This document shows positions 18,831 to 27,514 of a stretch of 64,000 nucleotides of DNA, in pieces. The notes under the pieces are model-generated. The model saw only the letters and a program-made list of their open reading frames with translations. It was not told the origin of the DNA and searched no databases. The stretch is from assembly GCF_029392895.1 (NCBI RefSeq), contig NZ_CP114200.1, forward strand, positions 3,627,001-3,691,000. The letters run 5' to 3'. Both the position numbers and the translations under genes were made by a program. How positions within the stretch are numbered: position 1 is the stretch's first letter; each line of letters opens with the position of its first letter. The stretch is from Streptomyces sp. 71268 (GTDB lineage Bacteria > Actinomycetota > Actinomycetes > Streptomycetales > Streptomycetaceae).

Positions 18831-18890
18831 CCGGTCACGACACCGGTCACGGCATCAGTCATCACACCGGTCATCACGCCGGTCACGACC
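18831..18890 (-). repeat. Five 12-bp tandem repeats upstream of the ECF41 gene
   Basis: Exactly 60 bp made of five 12-bp units; four contain CCGGTCAY and the middle one has decayed. They lie 31-90 bp before the sigma-factor start codon, between it and the TGTCACA box, so they would be in the mRNA leader or spacer. Confidence 0.8.
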
Positions 18891-18913
18891 GTAGAGACCC
18901 GCCGCCCCGCACG

Positions 18914-18920
18914 TGTGACA
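18914..18920 (-). promoter_or_regulatory. ECF41-type -35 box facing the sigma gene
   Basis: TGTCACA on the minus strand, the -35 sequence described for ECF41 promoters, 113 bp before the sigma start. The -10 CGTC is not matched exactly (GGTC lies 14 bp downstream), so the assignment is tentative. Confidence 0.5.
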
Positions 18921-18964
18921 CGCGGAAGCCCCGTTATGGCGCACGTCACCTCGCCGGCCGCCGA

Positions 18965-18971
18965 TGTCACA
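18965..18971 (+). promoter_or_regulatory. ECF41-type -35 box facing the amidohydrolase gene
   Basis: TGTCACA on the plus strand, 61 bp before the amidohydrolase ATG and in opposite orientation to the box at 18914-18920. A CGCT follows at 15 bp, near the expected -10 CGTC position. Confidence 0.5.
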
Positions 18972-19032
18972 GCCGACGGCCCCGGCCGCTCAACGCTGGC
19001 ATCCGGGACAACACGACTGGCAGGAGATCCCG

Positions 19033-20286
19033 ATGCGCACACTGATCCGCGATGTCACGGTCTTCGACGGCGAGCGCACCACCGCGCACGTCACCGTGGA
19101 GCTGACGAACGGTCTGATCACCTCCGTACGACCGGAACGGGCGGGCGCGACCGACGCGCGGTCTGCCGCACCGGCCGACACCCCGACCGCCGCGCCGGCC
19201 GGCACCCCGGCCACCGCACCCGGCGCCGACGCGGTCGACGAAGACGCCGTCGACGGGGCCGTCGAGGAGGTCGACGGCCGGGGAAAGACCCTGCTGCCGG
19301 GGCTGATCGACGCGCACACCCACGTCTTCGACGGCAGCCTGAGCCAGGCGCTGCGGTACGGGGTCACCACCGAACTCGACATGTTCTGCCTGCCGCACGT
19401 GCTGCCCGGCCAGCGGCGGTTGGCCGCCGACCGGGACGACGTGGCCGACCTGCGTAGCGCGGGCACGCTGGCGACGGTCCCCGGCGGTCACCCGACGCAA
19501 CTGCTGCCGCACCTGCCCGGGGTCCCCGACGGGCCGGTGGCCATCGACGTCATCGACGACCCGGCCCGGGCGACGGAGTTCGTACGGGCCCGACAGGCCG
19601 AGGGGGCCGACTACCTCAAGATCGTCATCGATGACGGCTCCGTGCACGGCACCGACCTGCCGGCCATGACGCCGGAGCTGGCCACGGCGCTCACCTCGGC
19701 GGCGCACGCCGTCGGGCTGCGGGTCATCGCGCACGCCATCACCGGGGCCGAGGTGGTGACGGCCCTCGACGCCGGCGTGGACGGCCTGGCCCACGTGTGG
19801 ACCGACCTCGCGCCGGGCGACCCGGCCTCGCGGCGGCTGGCCGAACGGGTCCGCTCGGCGGGGGTCTTCACCGTCACCACGCTCGCCTACTTCGAGGCGA
19901 TCACCGAACGGGGAAGCCGGGCCCCGGTCTGCGCCCGCCCGGGCAGCCTCGGCAACGCCGTGGGCGCCGTACGGGCCCTGCGCGAGGCCGGGGCCCCTCT
20001 GCTCGCCGGGACCGACGCGACCCCGTACGATCCGGGCCACGGCAGCGGCATGCACCGCGAGCTGCTCCTGCTCCGCCGGGCCGGCCTGAGCCCCCGCGCG
20101 GCGCTGGCCGCCGCGACCAGCCTGCCCGCGCGCCACTTCGCCCTGACCGACCGCGGCCGGATCGCCCCCGGCCTCCGCGCCGACCTGGTGCTCGTGGAGG
20201 GCGACCCCACCCGGGACATCGCCACGATCACCGCCCTCACCGACGTCTGGCGCCGTGGCGTACGCCACGCACACCCCGCGCCCTGA
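19033..20286 (+). CDS. Metal-dependent amidohydrolase
   Basis: 417 residues from ATG 19033, with AGGAG seven bases upstream. A TIM-barrel amidohydrolase: first metal ligands H-x-H at 95/97 in LLPGLIDAHTHVFDG, the candidate bridging Lys in DYLKIVIDDGS, further His in HAVGLRVIAHAITG, and the catalytic Asp region AGTDATPYDPGHGSGMHRE. It ends with the usual RGRIAPGLRADLVLVEGDP strand. It would hydrolyse a cyclic amide or similar substrate. An Ala/Pro/Thr/Asp-rich insert at about 40-80 in the N-terminal beta-sandwich is atypical. There is no signal peptide. Divergent from the ECF41 gene and preceded by a matching promoter box, it is a likely target of that sigma factor. Confidence 0.88.
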   Translation: MRTLIRDVTVFDGERTTAHVTVELTNGLITSVRPERAGATDARSAAPADTPTAAPAGTPATAPGADAVDEDAVDGAVEEVDGRGKTLLPGLIDAHTHVFDGSLSQALRYGVTTELDMFCLPHVLPGQRRLAADRDDVADLRSAGTLATVPGGHPTQLLPHLPGVPDGPVAIDVIDDPARATEFVRARQAEGADYLKIVIDDGSVHGTDLPAMTPELATALTSAAHAVGLRVIAHAITGAEVVTALDAGVDGLAHVWTDLAPGDPASRRLAERVRSAGVFTVTTLAYFEAITERGSRAPVCARPGSLGNAVGAVRALREAGAPLLAGTDATPYDPGHGSGMHRELLLLRRAGLSPRAALAAATSLPARHFALTDRGRIAPGLRADLVLVEGDPTRDIATITALTDVWRRGVRHAHPAP

Positions 20287-20420
20287 GCCATCCGCGATCC
20301 TCCCCCGAGGGGCGGGCGGCATGATCGGGGTGCGAACCGGCCGCGCGTCGTACCGTGGCGAGCGGGCGCGGGCGGGAAAAGGGCGAGGCGCGCGGCCAGC
20401 GGGCGCGGGGGGAGGCGGCG

Positions 20421-21197
20421 TTGGACTCGGTGTCCATGGTGTCGGCGGTCGTCGCCGTGGTCGGGGCGGCCCTGACGGGTTTCCTCGGCTACTGGCAGCA
20501 ACGCCGGCTGAACGCGCGAACGGAGCGCAACTACATGGAGCGGTACGGCTCGTCGCTCGCGCTCGCCGCCTACGACCTACAGAGCCGGCTGTACAACATC
20601 CTGCGCGGCCACGTCGTCGACCACACCCCCGCCCTCGGCTACTCCGGCTACCTGACGGCCTTCCTGACCCACGGCACGCCGGCGGAGGCCGAGTACGCGC
20701 GGCGCAGCACCGTGTTCGTGCTCGCGGAGTACCTGGGGTGGGCGGAGACGCTGCGCCGGGACATCCAGTTCCTCAACCTGGGCGGCAACCGCACCAACCG
20801 GCGGATCATGCGGCAGTTGGGCGAGATCAGCACGCTCGTCGGCAGGATCTCCGAGACCAGCAACGAGCTGCGGGTCTTCCGTGCCCACCAGCGCGCGATC
20901 GGCGAGTTGATGGTGCACCCGGACAGCGTTCCCGGGCAGCGCTGGTGCCTGGGGTACGCGGAGTTCTGCCGCCGCCTGGACCAGGACGAGGTGTTCCGCG
21001 CGTGGTTCACGCACCTGCTGGCCGACGTGGACCGGCTCGCCGTCGACCCCACCCCGGCCCTGGCCCGGCTTGAGGCGCTACAGAACGCCCTGGTCCAGCT
21101 GGTGGACCTGCTGGACCCGACTGCCGTGCAACTCCCCCACAACCGCCAGCGTTTCCGCCTCGCGACGTACACCGCCGGCCCGCTCCCCGGCCCGTGA
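20421..21197 (+). CDS. Membrane-anchored protein of unknown function
   Basis: 258 residues if translation begins at TTG 20421, which lies six bases after GGGGGGAGG; GTG 20430 and ATG 20436 are alternatives. One N-terminal membrane helix (VVAVVGAALTGFLGYW) is followed by a basic stop (QQRRLNARTERNYMERYGSS). The rest is an alpha-helical cytoplasmic domain with YDLQSRLYNILRGHVV, YLGWAETLRRDIQFLNLG and RWCLGYAEFCRRLD. It lies 134 bp after the amidohydrolase on the same strand. I recall similar hypothetical proteins in Streptomyces but no function. Confidence 0.7.
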   Translation: MDSVSMVSAVVAVVGAALTGFLGYWQQRRLNARTERNYMERYGSSLALAAYDLQSRLYNILRGHVVDHTPALGYSGYLTAFLTHGTPAEAEYARRSTVFVLAEYLGWAETLRRDIQFLNLGGNRTNRRIMRQLGEISTLVGRISETSNELRVFRAHQRAIGELMVHPDSVPGQRWCLGYAEFCRRLDQDEVFRAWFTHLLADVDRLAVDPTPALARLEALQNALVQLVDLLDPTAVQLPHNRQRFRLATYTAGPLPGP

Positions 21198-21317
21198 CCG
21201 GGCCACGCCACCGGCCGCTGCCCCGACCCGGTCACGGCTCGGGGGCGCGGATGGGTCGGGGGCGGCGGGGAGGGGCGCGCCCGCCCGGGTGGACCGTGGC
21301 GAGCGCGCCCCCGCCGC

Positions 21318-22013
21318 TCAGGCCGTGGGGAGTCCGGCCGCGATGGCCTCGATGTCGGCCGGGCTGCCGGTCATGATCGTGAGCACGTGCTCCGTGACCG
21401 TCTCCAGCGGCCAGTTCCACCAGGCCGCCCGCAGCAGCCGCTCGACGTCCTCGTCCGCGTACCGCTGCTTGACGGTACGGGCCGGGTTGCCGCCGACGAT
21501 CGTGTACGGGGGCACGTCGGAGACGACCACGGAACCGGTGGCGACGATCGCGCCGTCGCCGATGGTCACGCCCGGCATCACCGTCACGCCCCGCCCGAAC
21601 CACACGTCGTTGCCGACCACGGTGTCACCCCGGCTCTCGATCTCCCCGAACACGTGGGCCGTGCGCTCCGCCCACGTCCCGCCGAAGATGGTGAACGGGA
21701 AGGTGGACACGCCGTGCGTGGCGTGGTTCGCGCCCGCCATGATGAACCTCGTGTCGGTGGCGATCGCGCAGTACCTGCCGATGACCAGCCGCTCGGGCCC
21801 GTACGCGTAGAGCACGTTGCGTTCCTGGAAGGACTCCGCGTGCTCGGGGTCGTCGTAGTACGTGAACTCCCCGACCTCGATGCGCGGGTCGGTCACCAGC
21901 GGCTTCAGCAGCACCACCCGCTCGTGCTCGGGCAGCGGGTGCAGCACGGTGGGGTCGGGGACCCGCACCTCCTCCGGCTGCCGCTCGGCCTGTCGCGGGT
22001 TCTGCTCGGGCAT
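21318..22013 (-). CDS. CatB/Vat-type hexapeptide O-acetyltransferase
   Basis: 231 residues from ATG 22013 (GAAGGAC eight bases upstream). A left-handed beta-helix acetyltransferase: hexapeptide repeats run from about 75 to 180 (VIGRYCAIATDTRFIM, TVVGNDVWFGRGVTVMPGVTIGDGAIVATGSVV, YTIVGGNPARTV), with the loop containing NHATHG (96-101) that carries the catalytic His of xenobiotic acetyltransferases. The family includes chloramphenicol and streptogramin acetyltransferases as well as housekeeping sugar acetyltransferases. Nothing here shows a resistance role, so a drug substrate should not be assumed. It follows the tripeptidase-like gene on the same strand by 60 bp. Confidence 0.88.
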   Translation of the reverse strand: MPEQNPRQAERQPEEVRVPDPTVLHPLPEHERVVLLKPLVTDPRIEVGEFTYYDDPEHAESFQERNVLYAYGPERLVIGRYCAIATDTRFIMAGANHATHGVSTFPFTIFGGTWAERTAHVFGEIESRGDTVVGNDVWFGRGVTVMPGVTIGDGAIVATGSVVVSDVPPYTIVGGNPARTVKQRYADEDVERLLRAAWWNWPLETVTEHVLTIMTGSPADIEAIAAGLPTA

Positions 22014-22073
22014 GGGCACGTCCTTCGGGCGGGGGTGGCGGGCTGTCGGCGCGTGGCCGCGCCTCATCCTGCC

Positions 22074-23843
22074 TCAGCCGGCCCTCCGGTTCGAGGGAAT
22101 ATCCGCCGCGTCCGCGCAGGTCACGTCGTGCGCCGGCCGCCGCCCCGTGACCAGGAAGTCGGTCACGAGCCGGTCGCCGCAGGCGTTGCCGTCGACCGCC
22201 ATGTACGCGCCGTGCCCGGTCGCGTCCACCGACACCATGCGCGCCCGGTCGCCGAACGCGCTCCGCAGCCGCAGCGCGCCGGAGTGCGGCGTCGACGCGT
22301 CGCGCAGGTTCTGTACGAGCAGCACGTTGGACGGGCCGCTGTCGGTGATCCGCGTCGCGGGCTCGCGCGGCGCGTACGGCCAGAACGCGCACGGCATGAC
22401 GCTGGCCGGCATGCCGGCCGTGAGCGGGTGCCGGGCCCGGTCGCGGGCCACGTTCCGCTCGTAGGTGGGCAGCGAGCGCGGCCACGAGACGTCGTTGCAG
22501 ATGGTGGCGACGGCCACCGCGATGTTGTTGCGCAGGAACGCGTCGGACGGCTGCGTCCCCGGCGCGGGCAGCGCCCCGCCGGTGCGCACCGCGTTGATCA
22601 CCTGGGCGAGGAAGGGGAACCGCGCCGGGCTGCCCAGGCTGTCCAGCATCACCTGGCGCAGGTGGTTGCCGGTGAGCCGGTCGGGGTTGGCGCCCGGCCA
22701 CGGCAGCGGGTCGCGGTCCAGCTCGGCGGCGAGCCGCAGGAACAACGGGCGCACCTGTTCGGGCCGGTCGGCCACGACGGGCCCGTTGGCGGGGTCGGTG
22801 GCCCAGGCGGCGAAGGCGGGGAAGGTGTCCTCGACGCCGACCGCGTAGTTGGCCTGCCACTGCCGCGCCACCCGCCGGGGGTTCGGGTCGTCGTTGCTGT
22901 CGAGCACCCAGCGGTCGGTGCGGTCGGGGAACATCCGCGCGTAGACGGACCCGGCGTACGTGCCGTACGAGTGGCCCCACGCGGAGAGCCTGTCCTCGCC
23001 CAGCGCCTGCCGGACGCGGTCGATGTCCCTGGCCTCGTTGCGGGTGCTGATGTGGCGGACCAGCTCACCGCCGTCGCGGGCGCAGGTCTCGGCGACGGTG
23101 CGGGCGCGGGTCACCGGCCCGGTGAGCCCGCCGTCCGCGTCGGGCCAGGCGCGCAGGTTGACGGTGGCGAGCTGCTCATGCGAGAGGTCGCAGGTCACCG
23201 GCGTGCTGCTGCCCACGCCGCGCGGGTCGAACCCGATCAGGTCGTACGCGCCGCGCACGCTGCTCGGCAGCCGCTGCCCCTTGCCGGACGGCCCGTTCAG
23301 GCCGGAGTTGCCGGGGCCGCCCGGGATCAGCAACAGGGCGCCGCGCCGGTCCGCCGGCCGCTCGCTGCGGATGCGGGAGACGGCGATGTCGATCTGCCGG
23401 CCGTTCGGGCGGGCGTAGTCGAGCGGCACCTTGACCGTGGCGCACTCCTGTCGCGGGTCCGCGCCCTCGACCGCGCACCGCTGCCAGTCCAGCGCCTCGC
23501 CCCGCGCGCCGGGCTCACCGGATGCGCCGGGCCCGCCGGGCGCGCTGGATGTGCCGGGCCCGCCCGTCGACCGCGCCGCCTCGGCCGGGTTCGCGGCCCC
23601 GAGCAGGGAGGCGGCCAGCACCAGCCCGAGCGCCGGCACGGACAGCCGGGCCGCCCTCCCGCGCGGCGCGCGGCGCCGGGCCCGCGGGTGCGGGGCCGCG
23701 GGCGCCGCCCTGGTCGCCGGTGGGGTTTCGGCTCCGGCCGCGGGCTCGGGTGCGGTGTGTCCGCCCGTGCCGCGCGCCGGACGGTCGGGCCGCCCGTCCG
23801 CGCCGTACCGGGACTGGTCGTTCTCACTGTGTCGATGTGCCAT
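22074..23843 (-). CDS. Secreted alpha/beta-hydrolase, tripeptidyl-aminopeptidase (SlpD/SlpE-like) family
   Basis: 589 residues from ATG 23843 (GGGAGAG upstream). An unusually long basic N-terminal region of about 65 residues precedes a hydrophobic signal core (LSVPALGLVLAASLLGAANPAEA), then a Gly/Pro/Ser linker. The catalytic domain begins LDWQRCAVEG with oxyanion motif LLIPGGPGNSG and nucleophile motif WGHSYGTYAG (Ser near 295). The C-terminal TAP-like region holds the expected Asp and His (NLRDAST and ATGHGAYM). Cysteine pairs suggest export and disulfides. Related Streptomyces enzymes trim N-terminal tripeptides from secreted proteins. It is followed closely by the acetyltransferase gene. 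Confidence 0.9.
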   Translation of the reverse strand: MAHRHSENDQSRYGADGRPDRPARGTGGHTAPEPAAGAETPPATRAAPAAPHPRARRRAPRGRAARLSVPALGLVLAASLLGAANPAEAARSTGGPGTSSAPGGPGASGEPGARGEALDWQRCAVEGADPRQECATVKVPLDYARPNGRQIDIAVSRIRSERPADRRGALLLIPGGPGNSGLNGPSGKGQRLPSSVRGAYDLIGFDPRGVGSSTPVTCDLSHEQLATVNLRAWPDADGGLTGPVTRARTVAETCARDGGELVRHISTRNEARDIDRVRQALGEDRLSAWGHSYGTYAGSVYARMFPDRTDRWVLDSNDDPNPRRVARQWQANYAVGVEDTFPAFAAWATDPANGPVVADRPEQVRPLFLRLAAELDRDPLPWPGANPDRLTGNHLRQVMLDSLGSPARFPFLAQVINAVRTGGALPAPGTQPSDAFLRNNIAVAVATICNDVSWPRSLPTYERNVARDRARHPLTAGMPASVMPCAFWPYAPREPATRITDSGPSNVLLVQNLRDASTPHSGALRLRSAFGDRARMVSVDATGHGAYMAVDGNACGDRLVTDFLVTGRRPAHDVTCADAADIPSNRRAG

Positions 23844-24279
23844 GCCGTCGACACTCTCCCGGAACGGGAGGCTCAGCCAGTGGGACCAGGTCGTCGAAGA
23901 CCGGGGTGGCTACCCCCCTTGCGGGCCAGCACAGTTGCCCAGTAGACGGGCGTTCCCGAGCGCCCGGCGACCGCTCCGGCACCGCGTTCGGTCGCACTCA
24001 ACACCGCGCTACGGGCGGCAGGTTGGCCATCGGGCGAACGGGTACGGGCCGCAGGTCGGGTACGGGGCCGCCGGTCGGGCGCGCCCGGGACGGCGTACGC
24101 GGGTCAGCGCGCGCTGACCGTCGACTTGCCAATTCCGCTTCGCGCGCGCCACGTTGGGAGCCGAACGCGCCATGTGGCCAGGGCCTCGCGGGCAACCTTT
24201 TGGGCGGTCGACTCGTCACTTATCCAAAGGCGCGAACGCACAACGCGCGCGTGATCAACATCTATATGGGGGTAACCAC
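23844..24279. other. Divergent intergenic region, 436 bp
   Basis: No gene. It contains a perfect 18-bp palindrome at 24102-24119 and must hold promoters for both the tripeptidase-like gene and the AMIN-like gene. Confidence 0.6.
24102..24119. promoter_or_regulatory. Perfect 18-bp palindrome, operator candidate
   Basis: GGTCAGCGCGCGCTGACC, a perfect dyad with 9-bp half-sites, 161 bp before the AMIN-like start and about 260 bp before the divergent hydrolase start. It is typical in size for a TetR- or GntR-type operator; the regulator is not identifiable. Confidence 0.5.
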
Positions 24280-24900
24280 ATGCGACGGTGGGGCACTGCA
24301 CTGGCCGCGATCGTGCTGGCGAGCGCCGGTCTGGCGGCGACCGTCACTACGGCCAACGCTGCCACGCCACCGGCGACGACGGCGAGCACCGACCGCGACC
24401 CGATCTGGGGCAGCGGCACGGACGCGCCCTGCGACCCGATCTGGGGCAGCGGCGACAAGACCGCCGAGCCGACGGACTACCGCCCGCTGGAGAACATCAG
24501 GGCCGGTCAGCACGCGTGCTTCGACCGCCTGGTCTTCGATGTTCGAGGCACCGGTGACCAGCCGATCGGCTACCGCGTCGGCTACGTCGACGAGCTGCGC
24601 CAGGACGGCTCCGGCGACCTGATCAAGGTCGGCGGCGGCGCGATACTGGAGGTGCGCGCCGCGGCACCGAGCTACGACCCGGAGACCGGCAGCGCCACCT
24701 ACCAGGGCCGGGCCGGCCAGCCGCTGCCCGGCGTGAACCTGACCGGCTTCAAGACCTTCAAGGACGCCCGCTTCGGCAGCAGCTTCGAGGGCGACACGCA
24801 GATCGGCCTCGGCGTCCGCGCCAGGCTCCCGTTCCGGGTGACGCAGACCGCCAACCACCTGGTCGTGGACGTCGCCCACTCCTGGACCGCCACCCGCTGA
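24280..24900 (+). CDS. Secreted AMIN-like domain protein
   Basis: 206 residues from ATG 24280 (GGGGG upstream). The Sec signal peptide runs to about 28 (LAATVTTANA, then ATPPATT). The mature N-terminus contains DPIWGSG twice (residues about 39-58), an exact in-frame duplication of about 20 bases. The domain from about 70 resembles AMIN-like beta domains of actinobacterial (lipo)proteins: ACFDRLVFDVRGTG, IGYRVGYVDELRQDGSG, ILEVRAAAPSYDPETG, and a terminal HLVVDVAHSW strand. The family is thought to bind cell-wall material, but this is unproven. A strong hairpin follows. Confidence 0.8.
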   Translation: MRRWGTALAAIVLASAGLAATVTTANAATPPATTASTDRDPIWGSGTDAPCDPIWGSGDKTAEPTDYRPLENIRAGQHACFDRLVFDVRGTGDQPIGYRVGYVDELRQDGSGDLIKVGGGAILEVRAAAPSYDPETGSATYQGRAGQPLPGVNLTGFKTFKDARFGSSFEGDTQIGLGVRARLPFRVTQTANHLVVDVAHSWTATR

Positions 24901-25003
24901 CGCCTGCCCGCCACCCGCTGCCGCCCGGGGACACGGTCGCCCCGGACACGGCACCGCGACCGGCGGGCAGGCACCACGGGCCAGCCCCGTCGCGGCTGAT
25001 CCA

Positions 25004-25037
25004 TCTGGCCCCGGCCCCTCCTCGGGCCGGGGCCAGA
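25004..25037. terminator. Bidirectional terminator
   Basis: Perfect 14-bp arms (25004-25017 and 25024-25037) with a 6-base loop, between the convergent AMIN-like and methyltransferase genes. Confidence 0.75.
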
Positions 25038-25122
25038 CCACGCCCGACCGCTGACGCCCGCCGGTCGGCCCGTACGTCCCACGCCCGGGCTAGCGATCCG
25101 CCCTCGGCCCCCTCACCGCTCG

Positions 25123-25827
25123 CTAGCCCGCCGCACCGGCCCCCTCCCCCGGCCCGCCCGCCGGTCCTTCCCCCGACCCGCCCGCCGCCTTGCGCGCCAG
25201 CAGGTACGCCTGCAGGGTGCGCTCGGTCGGCTCGGCCTCGCGCACCAGCGTGGCCTGCACGTCCAGCCCCGCGTCGGCCAGCAGCGCGCTCATGCGGTCC
25301 GGCTGGAAGCGGTGGAAGTCGAGCGCGATCTCCCGGTCGAACGCCTCCGACAGGTGCAACGGCTCGTCGCCCACCTGGAAGGCGAGCAGCGCGTGGCCGC
25401 CCGGCGCCAACACCCGGTGGAACTCGGCGAGCACCGTGGGCACCAGCTCGGGCGGCGTGTGGATGACCGAGTACCAGGCGACCAGGCCGACCAACGCGCC
25501 GTCCGCCAGGTCGAGTTCGGCCATCTGCCCCTCGACGAACCGCAGCTCCGGGTAGGTACGCCGGGCCAACGCGACCATCTCCGGGGACAGGTCGACGCCG
25601 AACACGTCGAGCCCGAGCCCGTGCAGGTGCGCCGCCACCCGCCCCGGCCCGGTCCCCACCTCCGCCACGAGGCCGCCCCCGCCGGCCCGCACCACGTGCG
25701 CGAACGCCGCCAGCATCGCCGCGTCGAAGGGCTTGTTCGCCAGGGCGTCGCGGGCGAACTCCTCGTAGGGGACGGCTATCGCGTCGTAACCGGCCCGGGT
25801 GGTCTGGAGGTACGAAGGTTCGGTCAC
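25123..25827 (-). CDS. Class I SAM-dependent methyltransferase
   Basis: 234 residues from GTG 25827, or 244 from ATG 25857; the conserved part begins TEPSYLQTTRAGYDAIA. Rossmann methyltransferase motifs: motif I VAEVGTGPGRVAAHLHGLG, the acidic residue after strand 2 (VFGVDLSPEMVALAR), motif II region ADGALVGLVAWYSVIHTPPE, and LAPGGHALLAFQVG. It transfers a methyl group from S-adenosylmethionine; the acceptor is unknown. The tail is a low-complexity Gly/Pro stretch. It lies 70 bp downstream of the epimerase gene on the same strand. Confidence 0.88.
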   Translation of the reverse strand: MTEPSYLQTTRAGYDAIAVPYEEFARDALANKPFDAAMLAAFAHVVRAGGGGLVAEVGTGPGRVAAHLHGLGLDVFGVDLSPEMVALARRTYPELRFVEGQMAELDLADGALVGLVAWYSVIHTPPELVPTVLAEFHRVLAPGGHALLAFQVGDEPLHLSEAFDREIALDFHRFQPDRMSALLADAGLDVQATLVREAEPTERTLQAYLLARKAAGGSGEGPAGGPGEGAGAAG

Positions 25828-25896
25828 GGGCGGGACCCTAACCCCCGCCTCTGACATTCCCCGCCCACCCCCACCGACCCCGGCCCTGGCGTCCGC

Positions 25897-26958
25897 TCAG
25901 CCCGGCCGCTGGACCTGACCCTGGGCCTGGCCCGCACGCGCGCCGCCCTCGCCCGCCGCCGCGCGCAGCGCCAACGCCTCCTTCGCCGGGTCCAGGCCCA
26001 CCCGGGAGCGGTCCGGGCGGTGCGGGGCGACCCCGCCGATGCCCTGGAGCCAACGCCAGGTGTCGACCACCGTCTGCTCCACGGGCCGGCAACGCAGCCC
26101 CGCCGCCACCGCCCGGGAGACGTCCGTACGGTGCAGCGCGTCGTACAGCTCGCCCGCCGCCGCCCACACCGGCAGCTCCGTCCACGGCTCGATGCCCGCG
26201 GCCAACACCGCCCCCGCGTCCAGCCAGCGCAGCGTCGCCCCACCGCCGGTCACCCGCGCGCACGCCACCAGCAGCTCGCCCATGGTGGCGTGCCCCGAGG
26301 GGCTGATCACGTTGTACGGGCCGCCGAGCCCGGCCGCGCCCGCGTCCAGGCACCAGGCGGCCAGGTCGCGCACGTCCACGTACTGCAGGGCCAACTCCCG
26401 CGGGCCCGGCGCCAACACGGTCCCGCCCCGCGCCATCCGCCCCAGCCACCACGGCAGCCGCCCGATGTTCTCGTACGGGCCGAGGATCAGCCCGGCCCGC
26501 ACCAGCAGCGCCCGCTCGCCGAACGCGTCGAGCGCGGCCAGCTCCCCGCCCCGCTTGGCGCGCGCGTAGTCCACGTCGTCACCGTCGTCGGGCGAGGCGT
26601 CCACCACCGGCCAGCTCTCGTCGTGCCCGGCCGCCGACGGGTACCGGTACACCGAGCCGCTGGAGACGTACACGTACCGCCCCACCCGGCCGGCCAGCAC
26701 CCCGGCCGTGTCCCGCACCGCGGTCGGCGCCTTGGACCAGGTGTCCACCACCAAGTCCCAGCCGCGCCCCGCCCCCGCCCCCTCGGTCAGGGCCGCGAGC
26801 CCGCCCTCGGCCGTCCGGTCGCCGAGCAGCACCTCGGTCCCGGGCGGCGCGGCGTGGCGCCCCCGGTGGAAGACCGTGACCTCCCAACCCCGCGCCAGCG
26901 CCGCCTCCGTCACGGCGCGCCCCACGAACTCCGTCCCGCCCAGCATCAGCAGTCTCAT
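25897..26958 (-). CDS. NAD-dependent epimerase/dehydratase family protein
   Basis: 353 residues from ATG 26958. A short-chain reductase of the atypical/extended type: N-terminal MRLLMLGGTEFVGRAV (glycine-rich loop G-G-T-x-F-V-G), VVDTWSKAPTAV, YVYVSSGSVYR and a Y-A-R-A-K-R-G-G-E segment replacing the canonical Y-x-x-x-K. The later part has LILGPYENIGRLPWWL and FVDVRDL-like QYVDVRDLAAWCLD. The last 30 residues are a Gly/Gln-rich tail. Substrate unknown, possibly a nucleotide sugar or isoprenoid-type molecule. Confidence 0.85.
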   Translation of the reverse strand: MRLLMLGGTEFVGRAVTEAALARGWEVTVFHRGRHAAPPGTEVLLGDRTAEGGLAALTEGAGAGRGWDLVVDTWSKAPTAVRDTAGVLAGRVGRYVYVSSGSVYRYPSAAGHDESWPVVDASPDDGDDVDYARAKRGGELAALDAFGERALLVRAGLILGPYENIGRLPWWLGRMARGGTVLAPGPRELALQYVDVRDLAAWCLDAGAAGLGGPYNVISPSGHATMGELLVACARVTGGGATLRWLDAGAVLAAGIEPWTELPVWAAAGELYDALHRTDVSRAVAAGLRCRPVEQTVVDTWRWLQGIGGVAPHRPDRSRVGLDPAKEALALRAAAGEGGARAGQAQGQVQRPG

Positions 26959-27169
26959 GCGTCCGACCCTGCCCGCCCCCGCGCCCCCGCGAAAGCCCCG
27001 CACGCCCACAGCGCAATCGCCCACAGCGCAACGCCCGCGCGCCCGGCCACCGAACACCCACCCACCACGCGGCAACCCGCCCCCGGCGCGCCCTGCCGGC
27101 CCCGCGCCCCGGCCGTCACGCGCGGCCACCGTGCGGGAACCCGCCCCGGCGCTGCGCGCTCGCGACGCC

Positions 27170-27514
27170 TCACAGGTCCCGCTCGTTCAACAACAGCACG
27201 CCGATGATGAGGGCCACCCAGACATGGGCGTACGCCGTCCGCCGGGCGCGGAAGACCGCCGCGAGCACCACCGCGCAGAGCGCGACGGTCAGGTGCGTGC
27301 GCAGTCGCCCGAGGTAGGCGCGCTCGGCCGCGGCGATCTGCGTCTCCTCGCCCTGCGCCGCCCACACCTCAAGACCCACCCCGAGTACCGCGTCCAACGC
27401 GAGCCGCCCGACCTCCACCAGGAACAGCACGATCGCCAGAAGGATGTCCACGCTCCGCGACATCGGCCGCGACCAGGGACGCCAACGCCACACTTTCGAA
27501 GAGGTGTTCGTCAC
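27170..27514 (-). CDS. Small membrane protein, unknown function
   Basis: 114 residues from GTG 27514; ATG 27463 (MSRSVDILLAIVLF) is an alternative giving 97 residues, and neither start has a good ribosome-binding site. Predicted helices lie at about 22-45, 73-88 and 95-110, separated by a charged EETQIAAAERAYLGRLRTH loop. It looks like a three-helix membrane protein. No family recognised. Confidence 0.6.
   Translation of the reverse strand: MTNTSSKVWRWRPWSRPMSRSVDILLAIVLFLVEVGRLALDAVLGVGLEVWAAQGEETQIAAAERAYLGRLRTHLTVALCAVVLAAVFRARRTAYAHVWVALIIGVLLLNERDL

Noticed and set aside
18818..19042. 74-residue minus-strand frame with a V-V-T-G repeat before the ECF41 gene
   Set aside because: The pattern is a by-product of the 12-bp DNA repeats, and the frame is not the sigma-factor frame.
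21318..22013. Antibiotic resistance acetyltransferase
   Set aside because: Family motifs allow it, but nothing local indicates drug inactivation; many members are housekeeping enzymes.
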